DNA from: CBDFHC01 sp965247585
GTDB taxonomy: Bacteria; Chloroflexota; Dehalococcoidia; Lucifugimonadales; GCA-2712585
Assembly: GCA_965247585.1 (NCBI GenBank)
Contig: CBDFHC010000002.1
Span: 1-64,000 of the forward strand
Length of the DNA stretch: 64,000 nucleotides
Direction: 5' to 3'
Position numbers and translations under genes: made by a program. Each line of letters opens with the position of its first letter. Position 1 is the first letter of the stretch. Shown in pieces: positions 8,161 through 16,957 of the stretch. The notes beneath the pieces are model-generated. The model saw only the letters and a program-made list of their open reading frames with translations. It ran no database searches and was not told where the DNA came from.

Positions 8161-9447
8161 TTAGTAGCTGTTGTACTGGTCCAGGGGGAATGCGTCGCCG
8201 ATGACGCCTTCTTTCTCAAGGTGGGCTATCTCTGGGGGCGAAAGGCCCAGCAGGTCGCCGTAGATGAGCTGGTTGTGTTCGCCCAAGGCGTTGGGGGCGT
8301 GGCGCACGGGGCGGTCTCGCCGGGGCATCTTCCAGAGGAAGCCGGGGTAGCGGTGCTCGCCCACCACTGAGTGGTTTAGGGTCTGGAAGAAGCCTCGGGC
8401 CTCCAGGTGGGGGTCGCCGTAGAGGTCAACATCGTCCAAGACCGCCTGGGCGGGGACGCCGGCGCCCTGGAGCGACCGCATGACGTCGAACTTATCTTGT
8501 AGGACGGTCCATTGCCCTAACGCCGCGTCCAGGGCGTCCTGGTTCTGGTGGCGGCTGACGGGGTCGGCGAAGCGGGGGTCCTCCAGCCACTGGGGGTTGC
8601 CGGTGGCGCGGCAGAGGGCGTTCCATTCGGCCTCCGAGGTGACGTGTATGACGACCCAGCCATCGACACCGGCGCAGCGGTAGCAGCCGTAGGGGGCAAG
8701 GTAGTGGTGGCGGTTGCCGATGGGCGCTGGGGAGCGTTTGTTCATGACGTAGTCCATGAACTGCCGGCCCAGGTGGGGAAGGAAAGCCTCCGCCTGAGAT
8801 AGGTCAATCCACTGGCCCTTGCCGCTTCGACGCCGGTAGTGGAGGGCGGCCAGAATGGCGAAGGCGCCAGTCAGGGCGGCGCCGGAGTCAGTGTGTTGGA
8901 CGGGGGAGGTGAGGGTGGGATCCGTGTTGGGATAGCCGCGGAGGGCGTGGTGGCCGGTGAAGCCGTCCAACGCGGCGCCCAGGGCGGCGTAGCCCTGGTA
9001 GGGCCCCCGGTTGCCCCAGCCGGAGGTTGAGAGGACGATGATATCCGGACGGACGACTTTCAGGTGGTCATAGGAGACGCCCAGGCGGGCGGCGGTGCCG
9101 GCGGTTAAGGACTCGGCGAAGACGTCACTGGCGGAGACTAGCTGTTGGAACAGGCGCATGCCCTCCGGGTGGCGAATGTTGAGGGTGATGCCCAGCTTGT
9201 TGCGGTTGGCCAGGTTGTTGAGCGCGGCCCGGTCCCAGGGGCGTGGAGCGTCAGGGTCGTTGTTGGTATAGCCAATGGTAGCGCCCCGCATCCGGGTGAG
9301 GGAGGGGCGGGGGAAGGACTCCACCTTAATGACCGACGCGCCCAGGTCCGCCAGCAGGGTACAGGCCATGGGTCCGGCCCAGACCTCAGTCATGTCCAGG
9401 ACGCGGACGCCGTCCAGGGGCAGGGGCAAGTCCGCTTTGGCGTTCAT
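8161..9447 (-). CDS. CaiB/BaiF family CoA-transferase (class III)
   Basis: This 428-residue protein shows the family start (LDGVRVLDMTEVWAGPMA then LADLGASVIKVE) and the conserved GRQFMDYVMNKR/YGCY regions. Class III CoA-transferases move CoA between carboxylic acids through an Asp-bound anhydride and commonly activate substrates for degradation. The ATG overlaps the stop of the preceding CaiB-family gene by four bases (ATGA), so translation is probably coupled. It is the last gene of a four-gene cassette with two acyl-CoA dehydrogenases. Confidence 0.9.
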   Translation of the reverse strand: MNAKADLPLPLDGVRVLDMTEVWAGPMACTLLADLGASVIKVESFPRPSLTRMRGATIGYTNNDPDAPRPWDRAALNNLANRNKLGITLNIRHPEGMRLFQQLVSASDVFAESLTAGTAARLGVSYDHLKVVRPDIIVLSTSGWGNRGPYQGYAALGAALDGFTGHHALRGYPNTDPTLTSPVQHTDSGAALTGAFAILAALHYRRRSGKGQWIDLSQAEAFLPHLGRQFMDYVMNKRSPAPIGNRHHYLAPYGCYRCAGVDGWVVIHVTSEAEWNALCRATGNPQWLEDPRFADPVSRHQNQDALDAALGQWTVLQDKFDVMRSLQGAGVPAQAVLDDVDLYGDPHLEARGFFQTLNHSVVGEHRYPGFLWKMPRRDRPVRHAPNALGEHNQLIYGDLLGLSPPEIAHLEKEGVIGDAFPLDQYNSY

Positions 9448-10643
9448 ATCACCCCAGTGGCGCGGAGGCGGTCAAGCTGGTCACTGGTGATTCCCAGCGT
9501 TTCGCAGAACACCTCGCGGTTATGTTGACCGAGCACCGGAGCAGGCCGGTGGTTTCGCCAGGGGGTCTCGGTGAGCTGGAACGGAGGCCCGGTGTCAAGG
9601 AGCGGCCCGGCGACGGGGTGGGCTGATTCGACGAAGAACCCGCGGGCCACAAGCTGGGGGTCCTCAAGCAGCTCCTGGAAGGAGAAGATGGGGGAGCACA
9701 TGACGCGTTGGGCCTGGCAGAGCTGGAATATCTCGCGGCGGGTGTGGCGCATGAGCCACTCGATGAGTATGACCTCAAGCTCCTCGGCGTTCTCGGCACG
9801 GGCCTGAGAGGTGGACCAGCGGGGGTCCTGGTAGATATCCGGGCGGTCCATGGCGTCGCAGAGGCGCTGGAAGTAGACGTTGTAACCTACGCCAAAGACG
9901 ACGTAGCCGTCCAGACAGGGGTATGCGCCCTGGGCGGCGCCGGTGGGCCAGGGACGCCGAGGGATCTTCTCACCGGTGTAGGCGTAGAAGAGGACGCGGT
10001 TGTCCACGTTGCCGAGAAGGGCCTCCATGGCGGAGACGTCTACGTGCTCGCCGACATCCTGGAGCCGGGCGGCGAAGACGGCGCCCATGGAAGCAACGGC
10101 GGCGGTGGCGCCGACCTGGTGCCAGGCCACGTCCGGGGCGTAGGGCAGGGGCTCTTGGTCTCCCTCACCGTGGGGGTACATGCGGCCGCTGGCGGCGAAT
10201 ACGCCGAAGTCGGTGGCTTTGTAGCCGGAGTAAGGGCCGGTCTGGCCGAAGGGGGTGATGGACGTTTGTACCAGGGCAGGGTTAAGGGCGGACAGTTGCT
10301 GGTAGCCTAGCCCCAGGGAGTCCAGGCGGCCCGGCTTAAAAGTGTCGATAATGAGGTCGGTGTGGCCGACGAGGTCTCGGAGGATACGAGCGCCAGCGTT
10401 GGTGGAGATGTCCAGAGTGACGCCACGTTTGTTGCCGTTGAGGTGGATGAAGAGGCCGCTCTTTTCCGGGTGAGGGAGGTCGTTGGGGAAGGGTCCGGCA
10501 CCGCGGGAGGGGTCACCGTGGAAGGGTGGCTCGACTTTGATGACGCCGGCGCCGTAGTCAGCGAAAAGGCGGGCGCAGTAGGCACCGGCGATGTTATCGC
10601 TGAGGTCCAGGACGCGAATGTCAGAGAGCGCCTGGTCAGGCAA
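9444..10643 (-). CDS. CaiB/BaiF family CoA-transferase (class III)
   Basis: This second CaiB-type protein (399 residues) has IRVLDLSDNIAGAYCARLFA near the N-terminus and ADYGAGVIKVEPPFHGDPSR with the usual glycine-rich loop. The start is TTG at 10643-10641, 17 nt after the acyl-CoA dehydrogenase stop. It is clearly diverged from its neighbour at 8161-9447. The two may form a heteromer or act on different acids; the sequence does not decide. The cassette context suggests carboxylic-acid activation followed by dehydrogenation. Confidence 0.9.
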   Translation of the reverse strand: MPDQALSDIRVLDLSDNIAGAYCARLFADYGAGVIKVEPPFHGDPSRGAGPFPNDLPHPEKSGLFIHLNGNKRGVTLDISTNAGARILRDLVGHTDLIIDTFKPGRLDSLGLGYQQLSALNPALVQTSITPFGQTGPYSGYKATDFGVFAASGRMYPHGEGDQEPLPYAPDVAWHQVGATAAVASMGAVFAARLQDVGEHVDVSAMEALLGNVDNRVLFYAYTGEKIPRRPWPTGAAQGAYPCLDGYVVFGVGYNVYFQRLCDAMDRPDIYQDPRWSTSQARAENAEELEVILIEWLMRHTRREIFQLCQAQRVMCSPIFSFQELLEDPQLVARGFFVESAHPVAGPLLDTGPPFQLTETPWRNHRPAPVLGQHNREVFCETLGITSDQLDRLRATGVI

Positions 10644-10660
10644 TGGCGGCTCGCAAGGCG

Positions 10661-11776
10661 CTAGAGTCCCATCAGGCGGGAGATATGGTCGAGGTGCTCC
10701 GAGGCGGTGCCCAAGGCAGCCTCGCCCAGCTTGTTCCGGGCGCTGTATAGCTGCATATCGTGGGAGACGGTGTAGGAGATGCCGGCGAAGATGCCGTGGC
10801 CGGCGGCAGAGGAGTGGCGGCTAGCATCGTTGGCGGCGGCCTTGGCGGTGGATACCTGCTGGGCTGCGTCGCCACCCTCGACCACGGTGACGGCGGCGCG
10901 CTGGGCCAGTATCCGGGCGAGGTCAATGGAGAGGCGCAGGTCGGCGCACTGGTGCTGAACGGCTTGAAAAGCGCCGATGGGCCGCCCGAACTGGACGCGG
11001 GACTTGCTGTATTCGACGACCATTTCCAGGACCATCTCGGCGCGGCCCGTCATCTCGGCGCATTGGACGAGGGTAGCCCAGTCCAATGAACGGCGCAGGG
11101 CCTGATCGGCGTCGGGGCCCTGGGCGAGTAGGCCGGTCGTGGGCAACTGGACGTGGTCGAAGGCGACTTTGGCGAAGGGGTAACCGGCGATGGCGGCCAT
11201 GGGTGAGATTGTAACGCCGGGGGAACGGGCATCTACCAGCGCCAGGGCGGACTGGGCGGACGGCTGGACGGTGGCAAAGGTGATGAGGTGGGCCGCTAGG
11301 TTGGCGAAAGGTACGAAGAGGATGGCACCGGAGATTGCGTAGCCGTCTTGGGCCTGTTGGAGGGTTGGAGCAGCCGTGTTGGTTGAAGAGGCGTGGCTGG
11401 GAATCGGGACGGCGGGGACAACGATAACGTCTCCCCGGGACATGGCGGGGAGGAGATGGGAGGCGGGGGCTTTAGACCCGGCGTTAAGGAGCAGGTGGGC
11501 CGCCAGGGTGGAGGATACCAGGGGACCGGGGAGGAGGGCGCGGCCCGTTTCCTCAGCGAGGACCATCTGGTCCAACAGGTCTCCGCCAGAGCCGCCGAAC
11601 TCTTCGGGGATGCCGAGGCCCAGCCATCCAAGGGCAGCCATCCGGCCCCAGAGTTGGGGGGAGTGGCCGCCCTTGTTCTCCAGCGAGCGGACGAGGGAGG
11701 AGGGGCACTGGGCGGCCAGGAAGTCCCGGGCGGACCGGCGTAGCATCTCTTGTGTTTGGCTGAGGGCCAGGTCCAT
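10661..11776 (-). CDS. Acyl-CoA dehydrogenase family protein (second subunit type)
   Basis: It is 371 residues when started at ATG 11776 (MDLALSQTQEMLRRSARDFL), which matches the family's N-terminus; the longer open frame upstream overlaps the preceding gene and is rejected. It has GIPEEFGGSGGDLLDQMVLA in the N-terminal domain and GRPIGAFQAVQHQCADLRL in the C-terminal domain. The usual Thr/Ser FAD motifs of the middle domain are weak and the C-terminal Glu region is atypical. This resembles the partner chain of alpha2beta2 FadE-type enzymes. It begins seven bases after the other dehydrogenase's stop. Confidence 0.88.
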   Translation of the reverse strand: MDLALSQTQEMLRRSARDFLAAQCPSSLVRSLENKGGHSPQLWGRMAALGWLGLGIPEEFGGSGGDLLDQMVLAEETGRALLPGPLVSSTLAAHLLLNAGSKAPASHLLPAMSRGDVIVVPAVPIPSHASSTNTAAPTLQQAQDGYAISGAILFVPFANLAAHLITFATVQPSAQSALALVDARSPGVTISPMAAIAGYPFAKVAFDHVQLPTTGLLAQGPDADQALRRSLDWATLVQCAEMTGRAEMVLEMVVEYSKSRVQFGRPIGAFQAVQHQCADLRLSIDLARILAQRAAVTVVEGGDAAQQVSTAKAAANDASRHSSAAGHGIFAGISYTVSHDMQLYSARNKLGEAALGTASEHLDHISRLMGL

Positions 11777-11783
11777 GGTGTGT

Positions 11784-12935
11784 CTAGCGGGGGAGACCCA
11801 GCCCACGCTGGGCGATGATGTTGCGGTGTACCTGGGTGGTGCCAGCCCCGTGAAGATGGAGGCTTTCGCGGCTGAGACCTTCGATGGCGCCCTGGATAGG
11901 GGCCAGTTCTTCGTCGGCGGTGAGAACGCCATAGGGGCCGAGGATGTCCATGGCGGTCTGGGCAAATTTTAACCGCAACTCGGTACCGTGGAGGAAGGCG
12001 ACGGATGCCTCGGCGTTGGGGAGTTCGCCCTGGGCCTGAGCCCAGGCGACTTTCCAGCAGAGCCAGCGCCAGCCCTCCATACCGACGTTCAACTCCGCCA
12101 ACCGGCGCTTCGCCACGGGGTCTTGCTTGACGCGGTTGTTGCTGCAGTAGTCCACGAAGTCGTCAAAGACGCGGCGGGTGGTGGCGTAGCGAAAGAGGCC
12201 GGCACGCTCGAAGTCCAAGGTGGTCATGGCATGGTACCAACCCTGGTTCTCTTCGCCTACCAGCGCGGTGGCGGGGACGCGGACGTTGTCCAGGTAGGTG
12301 ATGGCGGCAACTTCTTCGTTGATGTAGTGAAGGGGTTGGAAGGTGACGCCGGGGGTATGGACGTTGAATATGAAGAGGCTGATGCCACGGTGCTTGGGGG
12401 CGTCCGGGTTGGTGCGGGCCAGCAGGTATATGTAATCGGCGTGGGCGTAGTAGCTGGTGAACATCTTGGCGCCGGTGATGACGTACTCATCTCCATCACG
12501 GACGGCGCGGGTCTGGAGGGAGGCAAGGTCAGAGCCAGCGTTTGGCTCGCTGAAGCCCTGGCAGAATTGGACCTGGCCGCGGGCGATGGGAGGGAGGAGG
12601 CCGGCCTTTTGCTCCGGGGAGCCGAAGCGGAGGATGGCGGGGCCAGCGAAGTTGAGGCCGATGAGACCCACCTTGGGAACGCGCAGGTATCCCAGCAGGT
12701 CGTCCAGGATGGCCTGCTCGATGGCGGTCTTGCCACCGCCGGCGTACTCCTCCGGCCAGCCGACGGCGAGCCAGCCCTTTGCCGCCAGTTTGCGGGCCAG
12801 GGTGTCACCGAAGGCGTATTGCTCCTCCGAGTAGGAACCGATGAGGGTCTCGTACCGGGGAGACATCTCCTGCCGCAAGAAATTGGAGAGCTCCCGGCGG
12901 AAGCTCTCTTGCTCTTCTGAAAAGCTGAAGCGCAT
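11784..12935 (-). CDS. Acyl-CoA dehydrogenase family protein (first subunit type)
   Basis: It is 383 residues from ATG 12935 (MRFSFSEEQESFRRELSNFL); a longer upstream frame is proline-rich and not family-like. The middle domain has FCQGFSEPNAGSDLASLQTR and AKMFTSYYAHADYIYLLART, typical of FAD-binding acyl-CoA dehydrogenases. The C-terminus (HGAGTTQVHRNIIAQRGLGL) has the conserved R-N-I-I-A segment. Together with the next gene it looks like a heteromeric dehydrogenase as known from steroid side-chain catabolism in actinobacteria, but the substrate here is unknown. It heads the four-gene operon. Confidence 0.9.
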   Translation of the reverse strand: MRFSFSEEQESFRRELSNFLRQEMSPRYETLIGSYSEEQYAFGDTLARKLAAKGWLAVGWPEEYAGGGKTAIEQAILDDLLGYLRVPKVGLIGLNFAGPAILRFGSPEQKAGLLPPIARGQVQFCQGFSEPNAGSDLASLQTRAVRDGDEYVITGAKMFTSYYAHADYIYLLARTNPDAPKHRGISLFIFNVHTPGVTFQPLHYINEEVAAITYLDNVRVPATALVGEENQGWYHAMTTLDFERAGLFRYATTRRVFDDFVDYCSNNRVKQDPVAKRRLAELNVGMEGWRWLCWKVAWAQAQGELPNAEASVAFLHGTELRLKFAQTAMDILGPYGVLTADEELAPIQGAIEGLSRESLHLHGAGTTQVHRNIIAQRGLGLPR

Positions 12936-13027
12936 GGACCACACCGGACAGTTGAAGGTTTCAGGGGCCAGCCGATTATACACAGGGCCGTTCCGGAGAA
13001 ACAACGGGACTGTGTGCGGGTGGGGCG

Positions 13028-13381
13028 CTAGTCCAGGCGCTGGCTGAGGATGTGGCGGCGGTTGCTGGTGAAGGGTCGGACTTGTTCCGGCCAGCGGCCC
13101 GTCTCCACGGCTTTGCCCCACTGGTCGCTAACGAGGACGTGAGGGCTTTCGACTTCGTACATTGCGTGGTACTTGGGCTCGTTCTCGAACTTGATGACCT
13201 TCCGCTCGCCGCCGATGGACATTTCAAGGTCGCGCATTTTGAATCGGGCGATGGCGATGACGCCAGGGACTTCCATCAGGCTGGGGCAGTGTTCTTTGTC
13301 ATAGACCTCGTTGAAAAGGGCCTCTTTGTCTGGGTCAACGTCCATGCTGGCGATGAAGAGGTATCTTGAACTTATAGGCAT
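13028..13381 (-). CDS. Small dimeric alpha/beta-barrel-like protein
   Basis: This 117-residue protein begins YLFIASMDVDPDKEALFNEV and continues DKEHCPSLMEVPGV, resembling EthD/DUF4286-type ferredoxin-like folds that pair as dimers. Such proteins often act as small-molecule-handling accessory enzymes, but no active site can be named. A GGAGG site lies about ten bases before the ATG. It lies 92 nt upstream of the acyl-CoA dehydrogenase operon and may belong to it. Confidence 0.6.
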   Translation of the reverse strand: MPISSRYLFIASMDVDPDKEALFNEVYDKEHCPSLMEVPGVIAIARFKMRDLEMSIGGERKVIKFENEPKYHAMYEVESPHVLVSDQWGKAVETGRWPEQVRPFTSNRRHILSQRLD

Positions 13382-13609
13382 TGTGCTAGACCTCCATGAA
13401 TGTTTGGGCGTCAGGACGCGCCAAGTGCAGGGGGAGAGCCAGGCGATGCCGGGCTGTGGTGGCTGAGCGCGGTCCGGAACGATTCTAGCATTGATGGGTC
13501 CCAGCGGAAACAGGAGACGCAGGCGGAGGAAATGAGTATAGGAAATTGACAGCGTAGGCCTGGAGTCTTAGGATAGCGGCGCTCAGAGATGGCGTGAAGG
13601 AGCGGGAGA

Positions 13610-14563
13610 ATGACGACGACGCTTGGCAGTGGCAGCCTAACTTTTGAAGTTGTTGCAGGGTGGCCGAAGCTGCCCGATGATTTTGTGCTGGGGGACTGTT
13701 TTGGCGGGGTGGTGGACTCCAAGGACAGGGTCTACCTGTCTACCCGGGGGCCGCACCCGGTGGTGGTGCTGGACCGTGAGGGGAACCTGCTGGACACATG
13801 GGGAGAGGGTCTGCTGAAGATGCCCCACGGCATTGCCGTGGCCCCGGACGACTCGATTTACTGTACGGACCTGGAAGACGGTGTGGTGCGGAAGCTGACG
13901 CGGGAAGGGGAGTTGCTCCAGACCATTGGGGGAGAGTCAGGGCGGTTCAGCGGCACGCCGTTCAACCGGCCGAGTCACCTGGCGGTGTCACCGGCGTCCG
14001 GCGACTTGTTCGTTACTGATGGATACGGTAATTCCGTGGTGCACCGGTACAGCCCGGAGGGGAAGCTGAAGTACTCCTGGGGCGAAGCGGGCACCGGCCC
14101 GGGGCAGTTTGTGGTGCCCCACAATGTTGTGATAGACAAGGACGAGAACATTTACGTAGCGGACCGGGAAAACCACCGGGTGCAGGTGTTTACGGCGAAT
14201 GGGGAGCATCTTGCCACCTGGCCTGGAATCTGGCGGGCCGCCGGGCTGGCGATGGACGCGGAAGAGAACGTTATAGTGGCGGAGATGCCGCCACACGTTT
14301 ACATACTGGACGCTCCGGGCGTTGGCCATGCCATCAGCATTTACACGAAGGGCGGCGAGCTTCTGACCAGGTTTGGGGACGCGAGTCCCGGCGAAGAGCC
14401 TGGGAAGTTTACCGCGCCGCATGCGCTGACGATAGACTCCCGGGGAGACATCTATGTTTGCGAAATGCCCGCGTCTAACATGGGGGATGAGTGGAATGAG
14501 GAGGCGGCGCGAATAAGGGGCGCCGGGGCGGTGAGGTCTGTGGTGAAGCTGGCGAGGAAGTGA
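13610..14563 (+). CDS. NHL-repeat beta-propeller protein, peptidylamidoglycolate lyase-like
   Basis: This 317-residue protein is made of NHL repeats, with recurring GxFxxPHxxxxDxxxxxYVxDxxNHRVQVF patterns such as ENIYVADRENHRVQVF and GDLFVTDGYGNSVVHRYS. No signal peptide is evident. The arrangement resembles the peptidyl-alpha-hydroxyglycine amidoglycolate lyase group of propellers. Three further paralogues lie at 16958-17815, 20150-21154 and 27601-28437. It starts at ATG 13610 after GGGAG. The function may be lyase, hydrolase or binding. Confidence 0.85.
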   Translation: MTTTLGSGSLTFEVVAGWPKLPDDFVLGDCFGGVVDSKDRVYLSTRGPHPVVVLDREGNLLDTWGEGLLKMPHGIAVAPDDSIYCTDLEDGVVRKLTREGELLQTIGGESGRFSGTPFNRPSHLAVSPASGDLFVTDGYGNSVVHRYSPEGKLKYSWGEAGTGPGQFVVPHNVVIDKDENIYVADRENHRVQVFTANGEHLATWPGIWRAAGLAMDAEENVIVAEMPPHVYILDAPGVGHAISIYTKGGELLTRFGDASPGEEPGKFTAPHALTIDSRGDIYVCEMPASNMGDEWNEEAARIRGAGAVRSVVKLARK

Positions 14564-14642
14564 AAGCTGCGTTGCGATGGGATCTGACCGAAGGAATCTT
14601 GGGGGCCATTTAATTTAGGTACGGAAAGCTGGAGGTGACGGC

Positions 14643-14831
14643 GTGTCCAAGGCGTATGACGATTTCATAGAACGTATTGCAAACCATGAGTCTTTTAGAG
14701 AGCAGGTGCTGAATAGCCCGGCGGAAGAGCTGGCGAAGTGGGAGTTTGAGGAGGAGGAGCTGACAGCGATCAGGGGTGCGCCAGCGTGGGAATGGCTGCG
14801 GGCGATGTGGAAGACGCCTTCGGGCTGGTGA
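14643..14831 (+). CDS. Small Os1348/NHLP-leader-like protein
   Basis: This 62-residue protein starts at GTG with GGAGG seven bases upstream. The N-terminal ~45 residues (YDDFIERIANHESFREQVLN followed by SPAEELAKWEFEEEELTAIR) resemble the helical Nif11/NHLP-type leader families used by some peptide natural products. The short tail (GAPAWEWLRAMWKTPSGW) is rich in Trp. No peptide-modifying enzyme is in the window. It could equally be a LigA-type small subunit relative. It follows an NHL gene by 79 nt. Confidence 0.5.
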   Translation: MSKAYDDFIERIANHESFREQVLNSPAEELAKWEFEEEELTAIRGAPAWEWLRAMWKTPSGW

Positions 14832-15000
14832 TTGCCGGGGGCCGTCCCTGACTCTCATGCAGCTTTGGAAGGGGTAATCCCGCATGCGGGTTGCGACTGA
14901 CACCTCCAGGGATGAACATTTTGGGCTGGAAGTGGCAAGCAAGCCGCCGGACAGGTCCTCTGGGGCCGATTAGCGAAGGCGACGATTGGGCTCGCCTAAG

Positions 15001-15121
15001 GGCTACAAATCGAAGGTTGGTGGTGCCCACCCACGACCGCCCAGTAAGGTTTTAAAAAAGTTTTTCTGAGGGACACCCTCAGACTCCCGCCAGAAAGGGT
15101 ACGCCCTCTCTGGACTCTCCC
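15001..15121. repeat. Interspersed intergenic repeat, family 1, copy 1
   Basis: It shares the order AAATCGAAGGTTGGTGGT, then CCCACC, then AAGGTTTTAAAA, then TTTTTCTGAGGGACACC, CTCAGACTCCCGCCAGA and ACGCCCTCTCTGGACTCTCC with copies at 23011-23130 and 26137-26252. The GAGGG/CCCTC pieces allow internal pairing, suggesting a structured repeat. Confidence 0.75.
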
Positions 15122-15293
15122 TTGCAGGATGTCTTTCACAGGCGATGTTTCCAGTATTGAGGCGATCGCAAATGCCGGTTGCGACTGGCACCACCGGGGA
15201 TGAAAGTGTGCGACGGACCAGGGGCACACTCTCCCCCACACCCAGATTCTTCGATCCTCTCGGGCGGACTCAGAATGACATGGTGGGGGGCGG

Positions 15294-15382
15294 AATGCGG
15301 TATGGGCTCGTCCTTCGAGAGCCTCTGGATGAGCGGGTTGGAGGCGTAGGAGGCTTGTTTTCATAGGAATGACATGACTTGT
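15294..15382. repeat. Interspersed intergenic repeat, family 2, copy 1
   Basis: This 89-bp segment is almost identical to 61004-61092 (AATGCGGTATGGGCTCGTCC start, CATAGGAATGACATGACTTG end). A shorter third copy of its 3' part is at 48146 onward. None lies inside a gene. Confidence 0.75.
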
Positions 15383-15491
15383 ACGCCGGCCCGAATAGTG
15401 ACAGCGAAGCATTGAAACCAAGGGGCTAGAAAAATATTCGCAGGCTTTCTGGCGGACTGTACTCTCTATTATCCTGTAGCCGTATTTTGAG

Positions 15492-15529
15492 AAAAGAAAA
15501 GGCCCCGGCGACATTCGCCGGGGCCTTTT
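15492..15529 (-). terminator. Rho-independent terminator
   Basis: On the minus strand it reads as an 11-bp GC stem (GGCCCCGGCGA / TCGCCGGGGCC) with a short ATG-type loop, followed by TTTTCTTTT. It lies 28 nt after the stop of the RdhA-like gene, which it should terminate. Confidence 0.85.
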
Positions 15530-15556
15530 GGTTGGCGGGGTGTAAGGGGCGAGAGG

Positions 15557-16846
15557 TTAGGCCTCCTGGACTTTGGCGGCGCCACTCATCATGTCGTTGC
15601 CCTCGGGCATGTCCAGGATGTCCTGGACCTGGCGCCGGAAGTCACGGATTGCGGCGTCTCCCAGCTCACCGTCGGGGATCTCGTGGTTCTTCAACCGCTC
15701 CTTGAAGTCCTCAAAGAGGACGTCTTCGGTCTTGCCGTGGGGGATCTGGAAGAAGTCGTGGTCGAAGTGGGGAAGCTCGCCGGGGCCGAAGTAGCCCTTG
15801 CCCTCGATAGTGTAGCCTTCCAGCTCATGGGTGCCTTTGCCGAGGACCTCTCCGGTCTCGACGTAGTGCTCCATGACGGGTTTCATGCCGTACTTCTGGA
15901 CCGGGCAGGCCTTCATGCAGATGCCGCAGCCCTCGAAGCGGGCCATGACGGGGCGGCAGCGTTCGTAGACGAGCTTGTTCTTCTCAACACCCCTCCACCA
16001 GACTTTGTCACGCATCAGTGCGCGGCCGGGGCAGCGGTTAACGCAGACCTGGCAAACCTGGCAGAATTGGTGGATACCGTAGTCCACGGGCTCATCGTAC
16101 GTTACGGGGGCATCAGTGGTGACAACCATGATGCGGGCGCGCGAGCCGAAGTGGGGGGAGAGTAGCTGGCCGTTGGCGCCCAACTGGCCCAGCCCAGCGG
16201 CGACAAACATGGGGATGTATGCGGCGCTGTTGTCGTTGGGGCTGTGGACCTGGGCGTGGTAGCCAAGGCTCCGAATGTAGTCAGCGAAGATGAGCCCCAA
16301 CTGGCTCATGTTGCGGTAGGTGCCGAAGTGGGTGTACTCAGAGAAGCTGCTAGGGATGGTCTGGGTGCGCTCGTAGTCCTGCTCCAGAGCGAGGCAGATG
16401 GCGTGCTCAAACCGGACCCACTTTTTCTTGTCCTGGAAGGTGTAGCGGCGGTCGTAGCGGGTGATGCCCACTTCGCCGAAACCCAGCTCTCGGGCGCGAG
16501 TCTTGATAGATTCGGTAACGTCAACGCCGTCGACGGGTTCCGCTGTAGGCTCCAGATCAGCCGAATTGACGGCTGCGTTGACCATGGGGCCAACCATCCG
16601 CTCGTGCTCCCGGTGGGCCTCATCGCCCTCGGGGGTGTAGATGGTCCAGACCCAGGCGCGGTCAGCGGTGTAGGCGATGGCCTGGCTCTCCAGGGGGTAC
16701 TTCCGCGAGTAAAAGTCTACATCAGCAGGATTCTGCAAAACGCCGGGCTCCGTGGCGAGGTCTTCAGCGACGGGAATCTCATATACGGGGTCGTCGATTT
16801 TCAGCCCGGGGCGCTTCACTACATGACTGACTGTTTTTGCTACCAT
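15557..16846 (-). CDS. Reductive dehalogenase-like Fe-S protein (soluble, no TAT signal)
   Basis: This 429-residue protein ends its core with two ferredoxin-type motifs: CQVCQVCVNRCPGRA (CxxCxxCxxxCP) and CGICMKACPV with an earlier Cys in ERCRPVM. This is the arrangement of RdhA and of epoxyqueuosine reductase. The central region (LGFGEVGITRYDRRY, then GYHAQVHSPNDNSAAYIPMF) fits the cobalamin-binding reductase fold. The usual twin-Arg leader of respiratory RdhA is absent and no membrane-anchor RdhB gene is adjacent, so a cytoplasmic role is inferred. Start is ATG 16846 after AGGAGGGG. A terminator follows it. Confidence 0.78.
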   Translation of the reverse strand: MVAKTVSHVVKRPGLKIDDPVYEIPVAEDLATEPGVLQNPADVDFYSRKYPLESQAIAYTADRAWVWTIYTPEGDEAHREHERMVGPMVNAAVNSADLEPTAEPVDGVDVTESIKTRARELGFGEVGITRYDRRYTFQDKKKWVRFEHAICLALEQDYERTQTIPSSFSEYTHFGTYRNMSQLGLIFADYIRSLGYHAQVHSPNDNSAAYIPMFVAAGLGQLGANGQLLSPHFGSRARIMVVTTDAPVTYDEPVDYGIHQFCQVCQVCVNRCPGRALMRDKVWWRGVEKNKLVYERCRPVMARFEGCGICMKACPVQKYGMKPVMEHYVETGEVLGKGTHELEGYTIEGKGYFGPGELPHFDHDFFQIPHGKTEDVLFEDFKERLKNHEIPDGELGDAAIRDFRRQVQDILDMPEGNDMMSGAAKVQEA

Positions 16847-16957
16847 TTCCCCTCCTGACTCATTATTAGGTACCGACTCACAGGATACACGACATTCTAG
16901 TCACAATCAACATATCTGACAAGTAGTTATGTTAGGGAACACGGGAAGGCTGTATAG

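Larger units (their letters stand above)
14832..15491. other. Gene-free stretch built of mosaic interspersed repeats
   Basis: No convincing gene. It contains a block with GGGTTGCGACTGACACCTCC (near 14887) and its variant at 15178, the trunk repeat at 15001-15121 and the 89-bp repeat at 15294-15382. Related copies occur near 7.05, 22.9, 23.0, 26.1, 48.1, 60.8 and 61.0 kb. Confidence 0.6.

Noticed and set aside
14880..15400. CRISPR array
   Set aside because: The repeats are long, few and unevenly placed, with no uniform spacers, and no cas genes are present in the window.
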